From assembly GCA_006384855.1 (NCBI GenBank), contig VCJN01002130.1, positions 1 to 64,000 on the forward strand: DNA of 64,000 nucleotides. The letters run 5' to 3'. Source of the DNA: Tetraselmis striata. Its lineage: Eukaryota > Chlorophyta > Chlorodendrophyceae > Chlorodendrales > Chlorodendraceae. Numbering within the stretch: the stretch's first letter is position 1; each line of letters begins with the position of its first letter. Both the position numbers and the translations under genes were made by a program. The notes under the pieces were generated by a model. It searched no databases and was not told the origin of the DNA. It worked only from the letters and a program-made list of their open reading frames with translations. Shown piece by piece: positions 44,701 through 56,384 of the stretch.

Positions 44701-47552
44701 CCGTCCACTGTGATCGGTTGGCCAGGGTGCACTCGGAACACACGCTGCGGGCGCACCCGCAGCTCCTGCGCGACGAGCGCCGCGGTGATGGGCGTGCAGT
44801 AGATGGTGCCTCGTTGGAAGGTAGAGCTCAAACCCTGCGGTTTGAGGTCCACAGGAGAGCGAAATAGGGGCGTCAGTGGCTACTGGCCAGCTGTCGGGCA
44901 CGAGGGAATGGGGCACCACAGTTGTCATTGTTGTTCACAACCGTAAGGCAGCTGGCGGTAGATGCGAAGCGTCGTCTTGTCCGATCAGAACTACCGTATC
45001 GTCGGGCAGTATATCTAGCTGTTTGGGGGAAGACAAGCATAGCTGGCACATCGCATGGCGAAGACGCGGCTCTCTCTCCGAATCTAGCACGACAAACACG
45101 GTCTGCGGGTGTGGCTGGGGTGAGTTGGAAGTAAATCGACGAACCTGCTTGGTTGAAAGCTGTAAATCCTCGGCGACATTAATTGAGAGAGCAAACTGGG
45201 CGAATGAATGAAACTAAGATAACATATCAGGGCAGGCGACGTGCTCATTGAGGGGCCGCGTGGTGTGTGTGTGTGTGTGTGTGTGTTGTGTGTGCCGGCA
45301 CGGGGGGGGGGAGGGGGGGGGGGGTTGCAGCTGCTTGCCTGGTAGTGGTCGCTGTGGAAGTGCGTGAGGAACCAGTGCTTGCACTCAGTGGTGGAGAAGT
45401 TGCGCGTGAAGCCGTCCACCACAAAGTTGGTGCCGTGCACAAAGCGGTGGTCGTGCCGGGGCGGCGGGATGCTGGAGCAGCCCGCTGCCGCGCCGGTCGC
45501 GCTCCTACCGCCGCCTGCGCCGGCGACGGAGTACCAGGCACAATATCGGCGTGAGCTGGCAGCTGCGTGGGCGTATCCGAGTAACAATGACTCGCAAACA
45601 GCAGTTTCATGGTTTTGAGGGCGGTCGATGCTCCGAAATCATCATCCTCAGGTCTCTTGCTGCGCCATACTGTATATTTACTACCATACCAATAAAGAGT
45701 AGCGCCATATCCATCTGGCTGGATGATTGTGTATTTCTTGGGCAACCAACTACTGGGATGAATAAGTGTTGCGGACCGCATATCAACTGCAAAACCTCCA
45801 AGGATTCCCCATTTGCCTTTACAGTAGGTGCTGGTTCGTACGTTGTGTCCGTAAATCTGGCGGCACATCTCCTACGCATAGCCTGGGTGCTGTATTTGGC
45901 ACACCTATTTCCATGCTTATGTAAGCAGATTTAAGAAATGGACTAACAGCAGCAGCAGCAGCAGCAGCAGCAGTAATATAATGACACATGATAACGCGAG
46001 CCTGAGATGGCGAGCGTCAAGGCAGCAGGCGATTGTCTAGCTGAAGGGGAGCTGCTATATAATCCTTATATGGAAATAGCAGTCAGTGCGGCACGTCGTG
46101 CGTCGTACGATTGTAACATCAGTATAGTAAACCCGCGGCCTCCACAACGATGGGGTTGCCAAACCCCAACATTTTCAGTATAATATATACATATGCCAGA
46201 TGATACATATATAATATGTATATATATATATCTCAACATAATATAACATATATATGCCATCATACCAACACGTATCCCACTCCACGGATTCCGCGCGGAA
46301 CTCACGCCACCAGCTCTGATGCTGCATACCTGCTCGGCGGTCCCACTGGCTCCCTCCACGCTGCGGCTGCTGCTTCGGCGCTCGGGCGGCCTCCGCACCG
46401 GCTGCTGTCCCTGTCGACGTTGTTGCGGTCGCTATCGTAGACGGCGCCTGCCGAAGTCGCTGGAAAAAGGCCTTGGCCTCCGCCCTACCCACAACGCTAC
46501 TCAAAGTACTACTGCTCGCCGCGCTGGGCTTGTCCCCGGTGGAGGCCGTCGTTGGCTGGCCCTCGTCGGCCTGTCGGCAGCTCTCTGCGCGGTCGCAACG
46601 GCGGAGTGAGGCCAGTGGGCATGCCGGCGGGGGCAGTCGCCGTGTCGGCAGCCGCCGCGCCCACTGACACTGCTTCCACTTGTGCTCCGTAGCCGCACTA
46701 TCATGCAGCGGAAGGTCCCCCCAGGGGAGGGGGATGGGGGTTGATGGGCGCACTTTCACCGCCTAATTCGCGTGCTGCCGCGACAAGTAGCGCGCGGTGC
46801 TCGTGCGAGTTGATGCCAATCTCCTGCAAGCCATTGCAAGATGTCAAAGGAGGGAATATGGGGGGCCGGGAGGGGGGGTGGGGGGGGGGGGGGGGGGGGG
46901 TCCGCTAAGACATGGGGGATGCAGTGATGTTGGATATGCAGGGCAAGGCGTCAAGTGACAGCAGCAGCGCCAAAGAGGTGGGGTGGGGTGAGTTGTGTTG
47001 GGGGGGGGGGGGGGGGGGGTTCGTGCCTCCAGGTCCTTTACGGACAGGTGCTGCACCGCCTCGATGTCTACCTCTTCGCGCTCAAACACCCCAAGGTAGC
47101 ACTGCAGCCTGAGGCTCACCAACCTGAGAGGCCATGCCAGGTCAGCCGCAATCCCACCCTCCCCCGCTCATCACGCAAGGGGCGAAGCACTGCGGCGCCC
47201 ACACACCATGCGGAGATCAGCGAGTCCGGTCCAGGGGAGCACCCCCCTTGTTCCGGGCCACATCCCTCTGCGGCATCGGCATCCATCGCCTCGGGGCAGT
47301 GAGCCGGCCATTCTTCATCCGCCCCCAACCCGCGCTCCTCGTCCTCCCAGCCCCACTCCTCCTCAGCGGCATCGCCCCCCCATCCCCCGTCGCACCGGTC
47401 GCACGCGCCATCATCGCTCGCCGGTGGCGTGGGCTGCGCGGCTTTGCCGGCGCGGAGCTCCTCCTGGCCCCCACGCATCCCTTGATCCTCCACACCACCT
47501 GCCGCTGCGCACAGCATCGTCAACGCTCGGGCCCACGGCCCCGGCATGAGCA

Positions 47553-47584
<32 letters not shown>

Positions 47585-48779
47585 ACACACACACAGATAA
47601 AAGTTATATATGTGTATGTATATAACATATATGGAAAACATATACATCTGTATATACATTTCAGTATCTGTGTGTGTGTGTGTGGGGGGGGGGGGGGGGT
47701 CAGCAGCAGGTCATATTATATGTGTATGTATATAACATATATACATACACATATACATACATGTATATACATGTCAGTATCTGTGTGTGTGTGTGGGGGT
47801 GGGTGTGTGTGTCAGCAGCAGGCCATATTTATACCTGTCATTGAAGACTCATCGCCGCCAATGCTGCGGTCCAGGCAGCTGTTCACGTGTGCCTGTGTGC
47901 CGCAGCGTCGCATGCCCCACTGCTCAGCACCCAGCCGTAGCAGCGGACAGGAACCAGGCGCCCAGGCAGGCGGGGCACGGCAGTCCAGATGGGTGCGGGG
48001 ATGCGGGCTGCGCGCTCACCTCACGCCCCAACGCTGTCTCTGCTACCGCTGAGAGTACGCACCAGCAGACTGGGCAGCAAGAGTCGGCCCCATCAGCGTG
48101 TTCCGTCTGCGGAAAGGGCTGCGGCCGTTCTTTGTCAGACGATATGCCATGATACACGCCACGGCGGCGCCCAGAACAGAATACAAACATACATGCGCCC
48201 AAAATAAACGTAGATAATAAATACGTCCGACAGTCAAAATGCTATATGCGGCCGGTTTGGCGGGCTGTGGTTTATGGACGATCTCACCTGCGCACATGCC
48301 TCCTCGTGCGTCGCTGCCGCCGCAGCGGCCGCCAAATCAGGGCCGTGGCGGAGTATTCCCGCTCTGACTGGCGGCGACGGGGCCCACGAGCGCGCTGCTG
48401 CGTTGTCACCGGCCTGCTGCCCACTACGGTCCGCGGCACTTTTGCCCGTGATACCCCCCCGTATGTTTTCCGCCTGGGCTCCGGCTGCTGAACTATTCGG
48501 CGGCCGAGCTCCAGCCGCCCCGGTCGACCTAGCGATGGCGCCCGCGGTGCCGACCCGCCGACGCGCAGCGTCCACGCCCCGCTTTATCTTGCCACCCGGC
48601 TTTGCCTGGGGCGCCGTTCCGTTGCCGCCGGTGACGGCCCGCGGTGGCCGGTTGCTGCGGTCCGCCAGTGCGCCGTGCCGCTCGTGATGCTTGGCTACTT
48701 TGCGCCGCGGCTGGAAGAGCTCCTCCTCGTCCTCCTCGCTGTCGTCCAGCCTCATCGGTGCCTGTGCTGCGCCGGGCAT
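40536..48779 (-). CDS. SNM1: SNM1/DCLRE1A-type DNA cross-link repair nuclease (UBZ4 - SAM - metallo-beta-lactamase - beta-CASP)
   Basis: Exons in transcript order: 48779-48288, 48106-48059, 47919-47835, 47504-47207, 47123-47027, 46823-46754 (or 46760), 46584-46330, 45514-45339, 44834-44652, 44244-44152, 44022-43951, 43480-43370, 43243-43172, 42778-42701, 42099-42043, 40916-40803, 40673-40536. All phases agree, giving about 810 residues from ATG to TAA. Domains: acidic N-terminus (SEEDEEELFQPRRK); UBZ4 finger split over exons 2-3 (CPVC ... AHVNSCLD), which binds ubiquitin; SAM domain over exons 4-6 (AWLVSLRLQCYLGVFE; LEEIGIN); nuclease core with FLTHFHSDHYQ, LDANHCPGAAM, VLHTGDCRA, LDATYC, LIGTYKIGKER, FRPTGW and PYSEHST, covering the metal ligands and the beta-CASP motifs. 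The SAM insertion is typical of plant SNM1. The family trims DNA 5'-3' in interstrand cross-link repair in the nucleus. The donors after 47027 and 45339 are GC. Confidence 0.95.
41680..41785. repeat. TA/GT/CATA microsatellite
   Basis: Alternating (TA)n, (GT)n of about 13 units and CATA repeats in the intron between SNM1 exons 40916 and 42043. Confidence 0.95.
42310..42470 (-). repeat. Dispersed intronic repeat R1, inverted copy
   Basis: Reverse strand reads CCTGCCAGAGGTCAAATGTAG, AGGTTGCATCCAAGCCC, TTTGAGGC, ATAAGG and TAGGTGCGCC, matching the copies at 1.8, 15.0 and 42.9 kb. Lies in the SNM1 intron before exon 42701. Confidence 0.6.
42905..43055 (+). repeat. Dispersed intronic repeat R1, direct copy
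   Basis: AAGAACCTGCCCTGCCTGTC, AGGCCAAATATAGACGAAAC, TTGCATGCAAGCCCC and ATAACAAGGGTTCTTGCGGG; about 500 bp from the inverted copy but across SNM1 exon 42701-42778, so the two copies flank that exon head to head. Confidence 0.65.
43500..43940. other. SNM1 intron, AT-rich, no feature
   Basis: Intron between exons 43951 and 43370; an AT-rich stretch with TATTATATATG lies at about 43815. Nothing else was recognised. Confidence 0.5.
45943..45973. repeat. (CAG)n microsatellite
   Basis: About ten AGC/CAG units in the SNM1 intron between exons 46330 and 45514; non-coding. Confidence 0.95.
47547..47815. repeat. Compound microsatellite with poly-C, poly-G, GT and TATA tracts
   Basis: A C run of about 30 nt (47552-47581), TATATGTGTATGTATATAAC repeated twice about 110 bp apart, a G run at 47683 and GT repeats. 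The duplicated half includes GGTCAGCAGCAGG/GTCAGCAGCAGG. Located in the SNM1 intron before the exon at 47504. Confidence 0.85.
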
Positions 48780-49865
48780 TGTGCGACCCTGCGCCTGGAC
48801 TGTGAGAATAGCCGGGTGTAGTCCTGGGGTATTCGCTTGACTACTCGCGCCAGCACACTGCGGTTGCGTTGATTTGTGTTGTTTTGATCGCGTGCCGGCG
48901 GGCGGGTCGCCTGATCGTTGACCTGCCTGGCACGCGGCAGTTCATTTTTTTTGGTTATTACAGGGAGAGCGTCAAGATAATCCACGGAAAGTACTGGCTG
49001 GGGAAGGAAAAAGCCTAGAACCATCTTATAACGTGGCAGTTCGAACATCCGTTCAGTGGAGCGCAGTGGCACAGGGGCAGGGCGGACACCCCCCCCCCCC
49101 CCTCCCCAACCCCTCGCCCTCTCCCCACAAAGTCCCATACTATACGAGTCGCGTCTATAATACTTTTGTGTGTCAGTTATGATTTATCATATGTTTTAGG
49201 CCCCCCCCCCCCCCCCCCCCTTCCAAATTTACCCCCCTTCAACAATTATTAGGTCTGACAGTACTTAGTAGAACATGCCCTCAGCTACATAAAAACTGCC
49301 ACTGGGATGACTTTCCTGAACTCTTTTCAATCATCCATGGCTGTATGCAGGATGGTGTTCCCTGACATAAAACGGAGATGGGGTGCTGGGGCACTCTTTG
49401 GAACCATCAGCAAATTACAGTCAGCATCCATGGTGGCCCTAACCACCCCTCTATGTAGTGCTATGCTGCCGCTGGCGTGCCGTATAATTTCGCCGCTACT
49501 TGTTGCTACTGTTGTGGCTGCTCTGCGCTCTACTCACCCATGCTACGCAATGCCGCTTGCCTGTCTAGCTGCTCATGCAACTTCTCAGCACAGTTGGCCT
49601 TGGCGCCCCTCACGAGCACCCGGTACCCGGCACGCTGATAGGTTTTGCATAGGGGCAAAACTATGTTTTAGGCAGTATGTAACTCATCATCAGTGAGGCC
49701 TCCATCTGCATCACATGCCCATCATTCGGCGCAAGGCATCATTAGAGGGCGCAACATAGCAGGGCAGACATTAAGATGAGGCATGTATGGGACAGGTAAT
49801 GAGGCAAGAAAGGTGTGCAGAGATGGCGGCAAGCCCCACATGATGACCCTTCACACGACGCACAA
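48780..49865. other. Upstream of SNM1; no supported gene
   Basis: 5' flank of SNM1, with poly-C runs at about 49089 and 49200. The open stretch at 49307-49696 has no recognisable family or clear splice structure. The sequence from about 49866 is gypsy-derived. Confidence 0.5.
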
Positions 49866-50717
49866 GGTGGGGATCAAAATAATCGGTGACCGATCAAAAT
49901 ATCGGTGACACAATAATGATAAAAACAGATGATATGATTATACGCGCGGACAAAAATGTCCTAAGTTCAAACAACGATATGTAGGACCATATATATGAGG
50001 TCATCGAACATGTGCTGAATCCTCAGGCCTACAAAATACAACTCTCACTTGAGCTTGAGTGCCACCCAGTATTTCATGCAATGTCTCTAAATTGAGACCA
50101 TGGGACACTGTATCCGCGCAAACAGATATTCATGATGCTCTGATCGGTAGACAGAGGCGCATAACTGATGACCCAATTATTGCGGACATCACCGACTGTA
50201 AATTGGCACTATATCCCAGACTATTCACAAGGCAAAACCTTATTGTTCAAAGTCAGGCTCCAGAATTTCCCGGAAACCGGAGATGATTGGATGCCCAATG
50301 AAACTATGCGGTATTCACCGCCGCTTATGCAGCATTTTATGCTGACTGAATGTTTTTAACATACCTCGACCTCACTAGCATACATTGCTGCTAAGGCCAG
50401 CCACCCGCAAAGGTTTCCGCAGTGAATCTGATGACTCAGATTCATCAAAGCGGGGTGGAATGTGAGGATATATCCTATACCCTCACTAACCCTAATCATC
50501 ATAATAATCATCATAGCAAATTGGGCGCATAGCGCGGGCTCATATGATAGCGAGCTGCGCTCGCGCCATGTATAACGACATGGTGCGCCCCTGTCGGCCG
50601 CACCGCGCCTCGTGATATATATCAGGCGAGGCGCATGTCGGTATGTAATCAGATCATACTCCACCATCACATCCATGGAATAGCACTATCTTGCCACCAC
50701 GCGCATCTCCCCTCGCA
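49866..50717 (+). mobile_element. Truncated, older gypsy element 3' end with LTR
   Basis: 49866-50450 is a diverged copy of the chromodomain end of the element at 27.7-36.4 kb (CTAAGTTCAAACAACGATATG; CACCCAGTATTTCATG; GACTCAGATTCATCA), with frameshifts. The purine tract and LTR follow; the LTR spans 50461-50717 (TGTGAGGATATATCC to CCCCTCGCA), about 43 bp longer than the young LTR, with insertions such as AATAATCATCAT. It is 5' truncated and has no second LTR. The three bases after the LTR, TTTGGTATGATACTC, look like a primer site. Confidence 0.85.
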
Positions 50718-50837
50718 TTTGGTATGATACTCCCAAGCGGGGTTGATTCTTGTTGTTGTGGGTGTAGTACTCAATCTCCACGGGGGTAGTAGCATAGGTC
50801 ATACGGTAATCGCAGACAAAGGAAGCATGAAATTGAA

Positions 50838-51215
50838 ATTGAACTTAATTACAACCTACCGCTAGTCTGATGCATCCACTGGCTCAGACTAAGTTGCTCT
50901 TAGGGCATGCTATCTCTAACCATAGTAGGGAACACTAGGTGTAATACACCTCAAGTTGTCGGCCATCCTCCTATATTTCCTAGTCCCTCCTTCGCCCAAC
51001 GGGCTGTAGTTATGACATCAGCGCCCCCTTGCTGTGCCTACCTAAGTTAGACCCATTCCATCCAGAGCTCAACAGGCAAGCAGAGGCAACGAGAGGCGTC
51101 CCGCCTGCTGCTATTGAGGTGTGATGGGAGAGGGGAGCTAACCGGAATAGATGTATAGCGCTCATTATTCATATTATACCGCTGTCTGAGCTGGCTAGCT
51201 TGGTGGGGTGGGAGC
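50838..51215 (-). repeat. LINE 3' tail copy (family L-A), ~375 bp
   Basis: Closely matches 56385-56760 along its length (TCAGACTAAGTTG, GGCATGCTATCTCTAACCAT, CAGCGCCCCC, GAGGCGTCCCGCCT, GCTAACCGGAATAG). Reading on the minus strand it ends in GTTGTAATTAAGTTCAATTTC. Confidence 0.8.
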
Positions 51216-51560
51216 TACAATGCTCTCCATCTCTAAAACTTTTGGCACAATATACTTTATATAATGGCATTCCGATTTCGTCTGGTGCATGTACCAAGCT
51301 TACGGGTCGGGCGATACACTGTCTATTACTGACGGGGATATGTGCGGGTAAGTTTGCAAGTATACATGCAATTTCGGGCGTAGCGGTTAAAAACGTCTGC
51401 AGTTCTTGGATTGGGGCGCCGAGAGTCGCGGTCGCATGGGCAGAACGATCACGTGCGCATGATCACGTGCGTATTTTCCGCTGCCATGTAGCATATTTCT
51501 CGGTTGTGTATCACTTTAGCAGCCAAAGCGACTACCGGCAGCCATAATCCTTGCCACTAT

Positions 51561-53835
51561 ACAAGTATGTAGGACCCCTCCCCCGGAGAACCGGTGTGTT
51601 GACCAAGGTGGACATACAGTCGCCCTCGATTAGCCCACTGACCTCTCTCCTCGTTCCCATCCGCCAAGGGTGGCGGACGACGAGGTCAGCGTGAAGATGA
51701 CAGTGCAATGGGAGGGTCGGGCACTCGGCAAGAGCGTATTTGACTTCGGGCGGGTGTGGCTGGAGGCGCACACCGTTCGTGAGCCCTTGGAGTACCCCAT
51801 CGATGAGTTCGACATCAACTTGATCATCATGCGAGCCGATGCCAATATCTCTGCTTCCTATATCGAGCACGTAGATATCGTCAGCGGCTCCGGAGGGTTG
51901 AGACGCATGCCCCGGGACAAGTACAACATCAATATTCTAGGTTGGGCAAGTTGGTGTGGAAGGTGACGGAAGATGTCTGCCTTACAAGTTCAGTTTCGAC
52001 ATGGCCTTGCATGACGGGCCTGCCCCTCTTAGACGTGTTTGCTGAAATGCGCCGTGCCGGTCGTGCGAGATATTCCGACAGAGCATTCCCACCCCCCATG
52101 CCAAGCTAAAATGCATGCGATAATCTTTACAACGATGTTCTCGTCCACTAGGGCGAGTGGCTGAGAGGGGCATGCCGCTCACACCACAAGCAAGCTGTTC
52201 ACCGGCCGCACTACCGCTCATGGTTTGATCCAACTCGCTACCGAGATATGAAAGCATATGAAGAAGAAAGCAACATGTGAGTCATCCTGCAGCGCGGCCC
52301 TCTCACCCATGCTCCCTCTCCAATTGCCCTCTCAAATGCCAACGTCCTCTCACCAGTGTTTTTTGATGCCTTCACTATTGCCGAATCGAAACCGAATCCG
52401 AAATTCGCCGAACACCTCTCCGCTACATGCCACCGCCGCCGCCCGTGTGCCGTTCTTCCGTTTCGCGCCGTAATTTCCGCGCGTTGCTTTTTATCTCGGT
52501 ACTAACCATGAGTCGAGGCGTCGTGTCACGTCGCGTCCATATGCTCTCGTTGATGCCTCGTTGTGCATGTACTAGCTTCGCAAATGTGCGTGCTTGTTAC
52601 ATGTGCGAATCCCATGCCTTCCGGGCTGGCGCGCTTCCTTGATAAGCTCGATGAACGGGAAGCAAGTCCAACAACGGCTAGAGAGGACGAGCGTGAAGGA
52701 GCTGGATGCCGCCTTCACAAACACCGGCTGCCAGTGGCAGTCGAGCGGCTTCTGGACAAAGGTCGTGAAGGGCTTGAAGTCCCTCGGGCGCAACGTACAC
52801 CGGCACAACGAGACTCTCTATCTACGCGCAGACGAACAAGCGCCAGAAGCAAGCACACGTTATTGCACTCGACGCCCTTCGCAACGCCAACAACGTCCCG
52901 ATATTATGCATCATCGAGCTGCATCCAACCGACAAGATGATCCGTATCGACCTCTTTAGTATCAACAACTGGATGTTGTCGTCAGTCAACTACGACTCCA
53001 TCGACGTGAATTAGTCCATGGTTTCGATGGGTACGCGGAAAAGGCGGACCTTCATGGAGAGCCTCAAGACATGCCTCGGCATGCCGTGCCGCCTGTGGAG
53101 CTAGCAGATGCGAGGCGGCAGCTCGGCAGGGGTCGCCGCCCATTTCATTTGGCGCGAGTCTTAGAACCCGACAACATATATGTCTGAGCACACTACCGAG
53201 GATGCTTACATCACGGGATCGATCACATATGACCAGAAACTCTTACGCCTACAAATGTGTCGTCAAGGAGTGTTCTTGGCATCTGTCATCGACCCAGGCT
53301 TTGCGTCGAGCAAGGTTGCAGCCGCTGCAATCTTCGATTTCGTCACCGGTGACTGCCTCCCATGCGACACCGAGAGTCGGAATGCGCGTGCCACCATTTT
53401 CTTTGCCTTGTCGTCTCAAAGTCCTGACATGCCACTGGATCTGCAGCGTCTAAACGGCCGGCCGGACAACAAAACATTTGAAGCGTTCTGAGATGAGATG
53501 AATGCGCTTATGGACGAGAAGTACAAGCGGGTGCGTGATCGGCGGCATGGTGCGCCTCACCCCCCCCCCCCCCCCCTACCTCCGATATGTCTCCATAGTG
53601 CAAACCTTTGTTTTTTCAATCTTGCTGATTCATGTGCGTGCCAATGCGTTCACCGCAGATGAAAAAATTGTTCATGACCATCGTTGTGTCCATTCGGTCA
53701 ATGGCGGACAAGACAATGAAGCGGTTGCAGGCAAAGCACGCCGATGTTGAGCACCCCGAGCCTGACATGGAGCGGCTGAAAGAACTCGATGTGCACAACG
53801 ATTGCTTGGGTGACGATGCAGATCACCCCCAGTAA
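51561..53835 (+). pseudogene. Unrecognised multi-exon gene, interrupted
   Basis: Plus-strand coding-like segments: 51570-51660 (VLTKVDIQSPSISPLTSLLV), 51670-51945 (FDFGRVWLEAHTVREPLEYP), 52150-52276 ending in AYEEESNM before a GTGAGT donor, 52650-52830 (SGFWTKVVKGLKSLGRNVHR), then after a frame change 52830-53010 (HVIALDALRNANNVPILCII), 53180-53530 (KLLRLQMCRQGVFLASVIDP). A GTGCGT donor at 53531 followed by a poly-C run, and a CACCGCAG acceptor, join in phase to 53659-53835, which ends in TAA. One TGA (53489-53491) and at least two frame changes lie inside. The last intron has the same style as the host genes. I recognise no family; it could be a decayed host gene or a transposon gene. Confidence 0.5.
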
Positions 53836-54660
53836 TTCCTTGGACACGAGGGGGCTGGCGTACACAGGAGAATCCCGTCCCTCTCATTATTTTCCATGTG
53901 TTCTTCGCTTCGTGTGATGATAAGTGCAAGGTGATTGCTGCTAGCCGTGCTGGCAGTTATGACTTGGCGATGTCGCACATGTTTGCATGTACATATAACT
54001 GAGATATGATGTGATTGTTTTGCAGGTCAGCATCGGAGAGCCAAGTTTGCCAATTGCTATGACCGCACGAGGCAAGTCTTGGCGCATGCTGCCAGACAAC
54101 GGCCCACTGGAAGCGGAGGATCATGGGTGCGGCAGGCCCCGCGGCACCACCCCCACCTCCACGTGTTGGGCGTTGGCAACCCCCAAGACCCGTGCCCGGC
54201 TGGGTGCGGCAGGGGGTTAAGCGGGGTGGCGGGTTGTGACGGGTACTTGGGTCCTGCGACGACCGGGGAGCCCTATTGGGGGCTTTTCAAATACTACTCG
54301 TAGTCCATGTAGTGCATGTTGGTGTCAAGGCAGCAACCATGTACAGAGGCCCGCTAAAAATAATTCCTCTACGACCTCGGCCTTGCGCGTAGTCGGCCTC
54401 TCCGATCCGCCTACGCACGGTTGGGGAGGGGGTGTGTACGACTCGGACGGGGGCAGCCTACTCGCGAGTAGGGCTGTTTGAAAAAAAACGTGTTCTCGAA
54501 CCTCGGTACGACCCACGACCGACCTGCATTACCCCCCCCCCCCCCCCACACCTTCCCCTCCACCCGTATTTGTTCCACCAATGAATTACTCGAATCCCGG
54601 CCTAGTACAACGGAGTGCTCGGCGGCGCCATGCGTCCGACCTGTTATTTGGAACACCCGG
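53836..54660. other. No supported gene
   Basis: Contains a poly-C run at about 54533-54547. Short open stretches lack splice context or known motifs. Confidence 0.45.
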
Positions 54661-56384
54661 GAAATTGAAATCGAAATTGATTTACAACATGCATGCTGAC
54701 TTGCTGCTCTCCACTGCTCAAGCCGAGTTGCTTTTAGGACCTGCTTTATCCAACCACTGTGGGAACCATAGGGAGAACGGATGCAGCTTCCGGCCTTCCT
54801 CCTTTATCACCCGCGCCCCTACCTCCTCCTTCCATGCCGCTTGGTATTGTCCTCCCCTACCGTGGCGGGGGTGTTGTGTACGGTGGTCTGCGGAAAGCGT
54901 GTATGTTAACGGTGGGTGTGCGTGCGGGGTTTGTGGGAGGTACTGGGGTTGGACATGGCAGGTTTGAGGGACTGTCGGGATATGCGGAGGAGAGTGTGTA
55001 GCCATCCGATTGAGTGTCGTTGGAGTTCCTACATAGGCGGATTGCAGCTGCGCTAGGAGGCGGAGGGGGTTTCTCCGGGGGTTGCTTACTCTTGGCGGGG
55101 CGGAGGACCGTGAGGCTATGGATGGCTTCTAGTGTGAGTTTGTGCATGGTGCCGCTGCGGCCGAGGGTGACGGGTATGATTTCAATCGGACACTGCCAAC
55201 CTTGTTGACGTAGGGCGCTCACCATGTGTTGGTATTTTTCGCGGATGAGAGCGTGCACGGTGGCATGATTGCGATCAATACAGTCTTTGAATTCGATTAT
55301 CTGTATTTTTGGGACTGCTCTTGGATAGGTGCTGGGAGATATGGTTTCGGTGGCCGGGTCTCAGTCGACCCCGACGATGCAAACTGCGTCCGGCTTGCAG
55401 TGTTTAGGGCGGAGGTGAGGGGGTAGCATGGTCGTGGGGAGCAGGGTGGGTGCTTGGACGGCGGTGGGACCTTCGGTTGCAAAGTGGGTTCTTGGGCGTC
55501 CGCTAGCTAGGCGATCGGGGATGTTGACGCACGGGACTGTGTGTGTGATTATGTCGGTTAGATCGGAGATCAGGGTGTCTCTGTTGGGGGAGGAGAAGTC
55601 AGCCACATGTTTGTTGCCCGCGTCCGTGGATAGTACGTGCCAGCGACCGCCGTTCAGGACTTCCAGCTGGTTGAGGAGGAGTTTAAGCGTGTTATTGTGT
55701 GTGTCTTTAGGCCGGCCATGGAGGGGCAATTGCCTGCCATGTGGCCGTTGCTGAGGTGCTGTCCGCATTTCCCGCATGTGAAGGACGGTTGGCCTTTGCG
55801 TCTCATTCGGCTTGAGTGTGTTCCCCACATGAATTCCAGCCTGTGGATTCTTTCCGAGTTGGTGATGTCCGAGGGGGTGACGAGGTCCGGCATTACACAT
55901 GTGGCCAACGACTGGTCTATGAGGTGGGAGTGTAGGGTTTCGTCGGAGGCGTCGCATCCTACTGTAGCGTTGGCGTGTTTCCGAAGGGCGGCTTTCAAGT
56001 TTTGGGGGGTGTGAGTGGTGGTCGGCGCGCCTTGGCATGGGTTCAGCCACACGTCATCGGTTGGTTCGGGAGTTGCGCCTACTACGGTTACGATAGTGCC
56101 AGGTGGGATTGTCCCGTTGGCTACTTCGCCGGCGATGGTGTCGGCTTGCTCGTTGCCTTTGACCCCAATATGGGCTTTGACTTTCTGGAGGATGGTTCAA
56201 AGTCCCAAATCCGCTCGGTGTCGGAGTTGGCGTATTGTATGTTCGAGTAGTATTTTGTGAGCGTGGCGTCGTAAGGTGACCGGCCGGTACATCATGCGCT
56301 CTATTAGGTGAAGGGAGACTTTGCTATCTGAAAGGATGTGCTTCGGAAGGTCAGACTCGAGTGCCACCGATATGGCGGATTGAA
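54661..56384 (-). pseudogene. LINE remnant: RNase H, zinc knuckle and PD-(D/E)XK endonuclease, with 3' tail
   Basis: Minus strand from 56384. RNase H part: ILSDSKVSLHLIERMM and KVKAHIGVKGNEQADTIAG. Then CGKCGQHLSNGHMAGNC (C-x2-C-x7-H-x4-C). After a frame change, GGRWHVLSTDAG, and at 55370-55240 KPDAVCIVGVD, a TGA, and IQIIEFKDCIDRN, then KYQHMVSALRQQGW; the PD...ExK pattern is that of restriction-like endonucleases that nick the target in LINE insertion. It ends in the L-A tail (54661-54850) with CAATTTCGATTTCAATTTC. Reverse transcriptase is missing: the 5' part was lost or displaced by the element inserted at 56385. Confidence 0.8.

Noticed and set aside
47116..47206. Continuation of the acidic SNM1 exon to 47116
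   Set aside because: The GTGTGT donor at 47206 joins in phase to the SAM exon at 47123 and restores the SAM domain; reading through ends in a stop.
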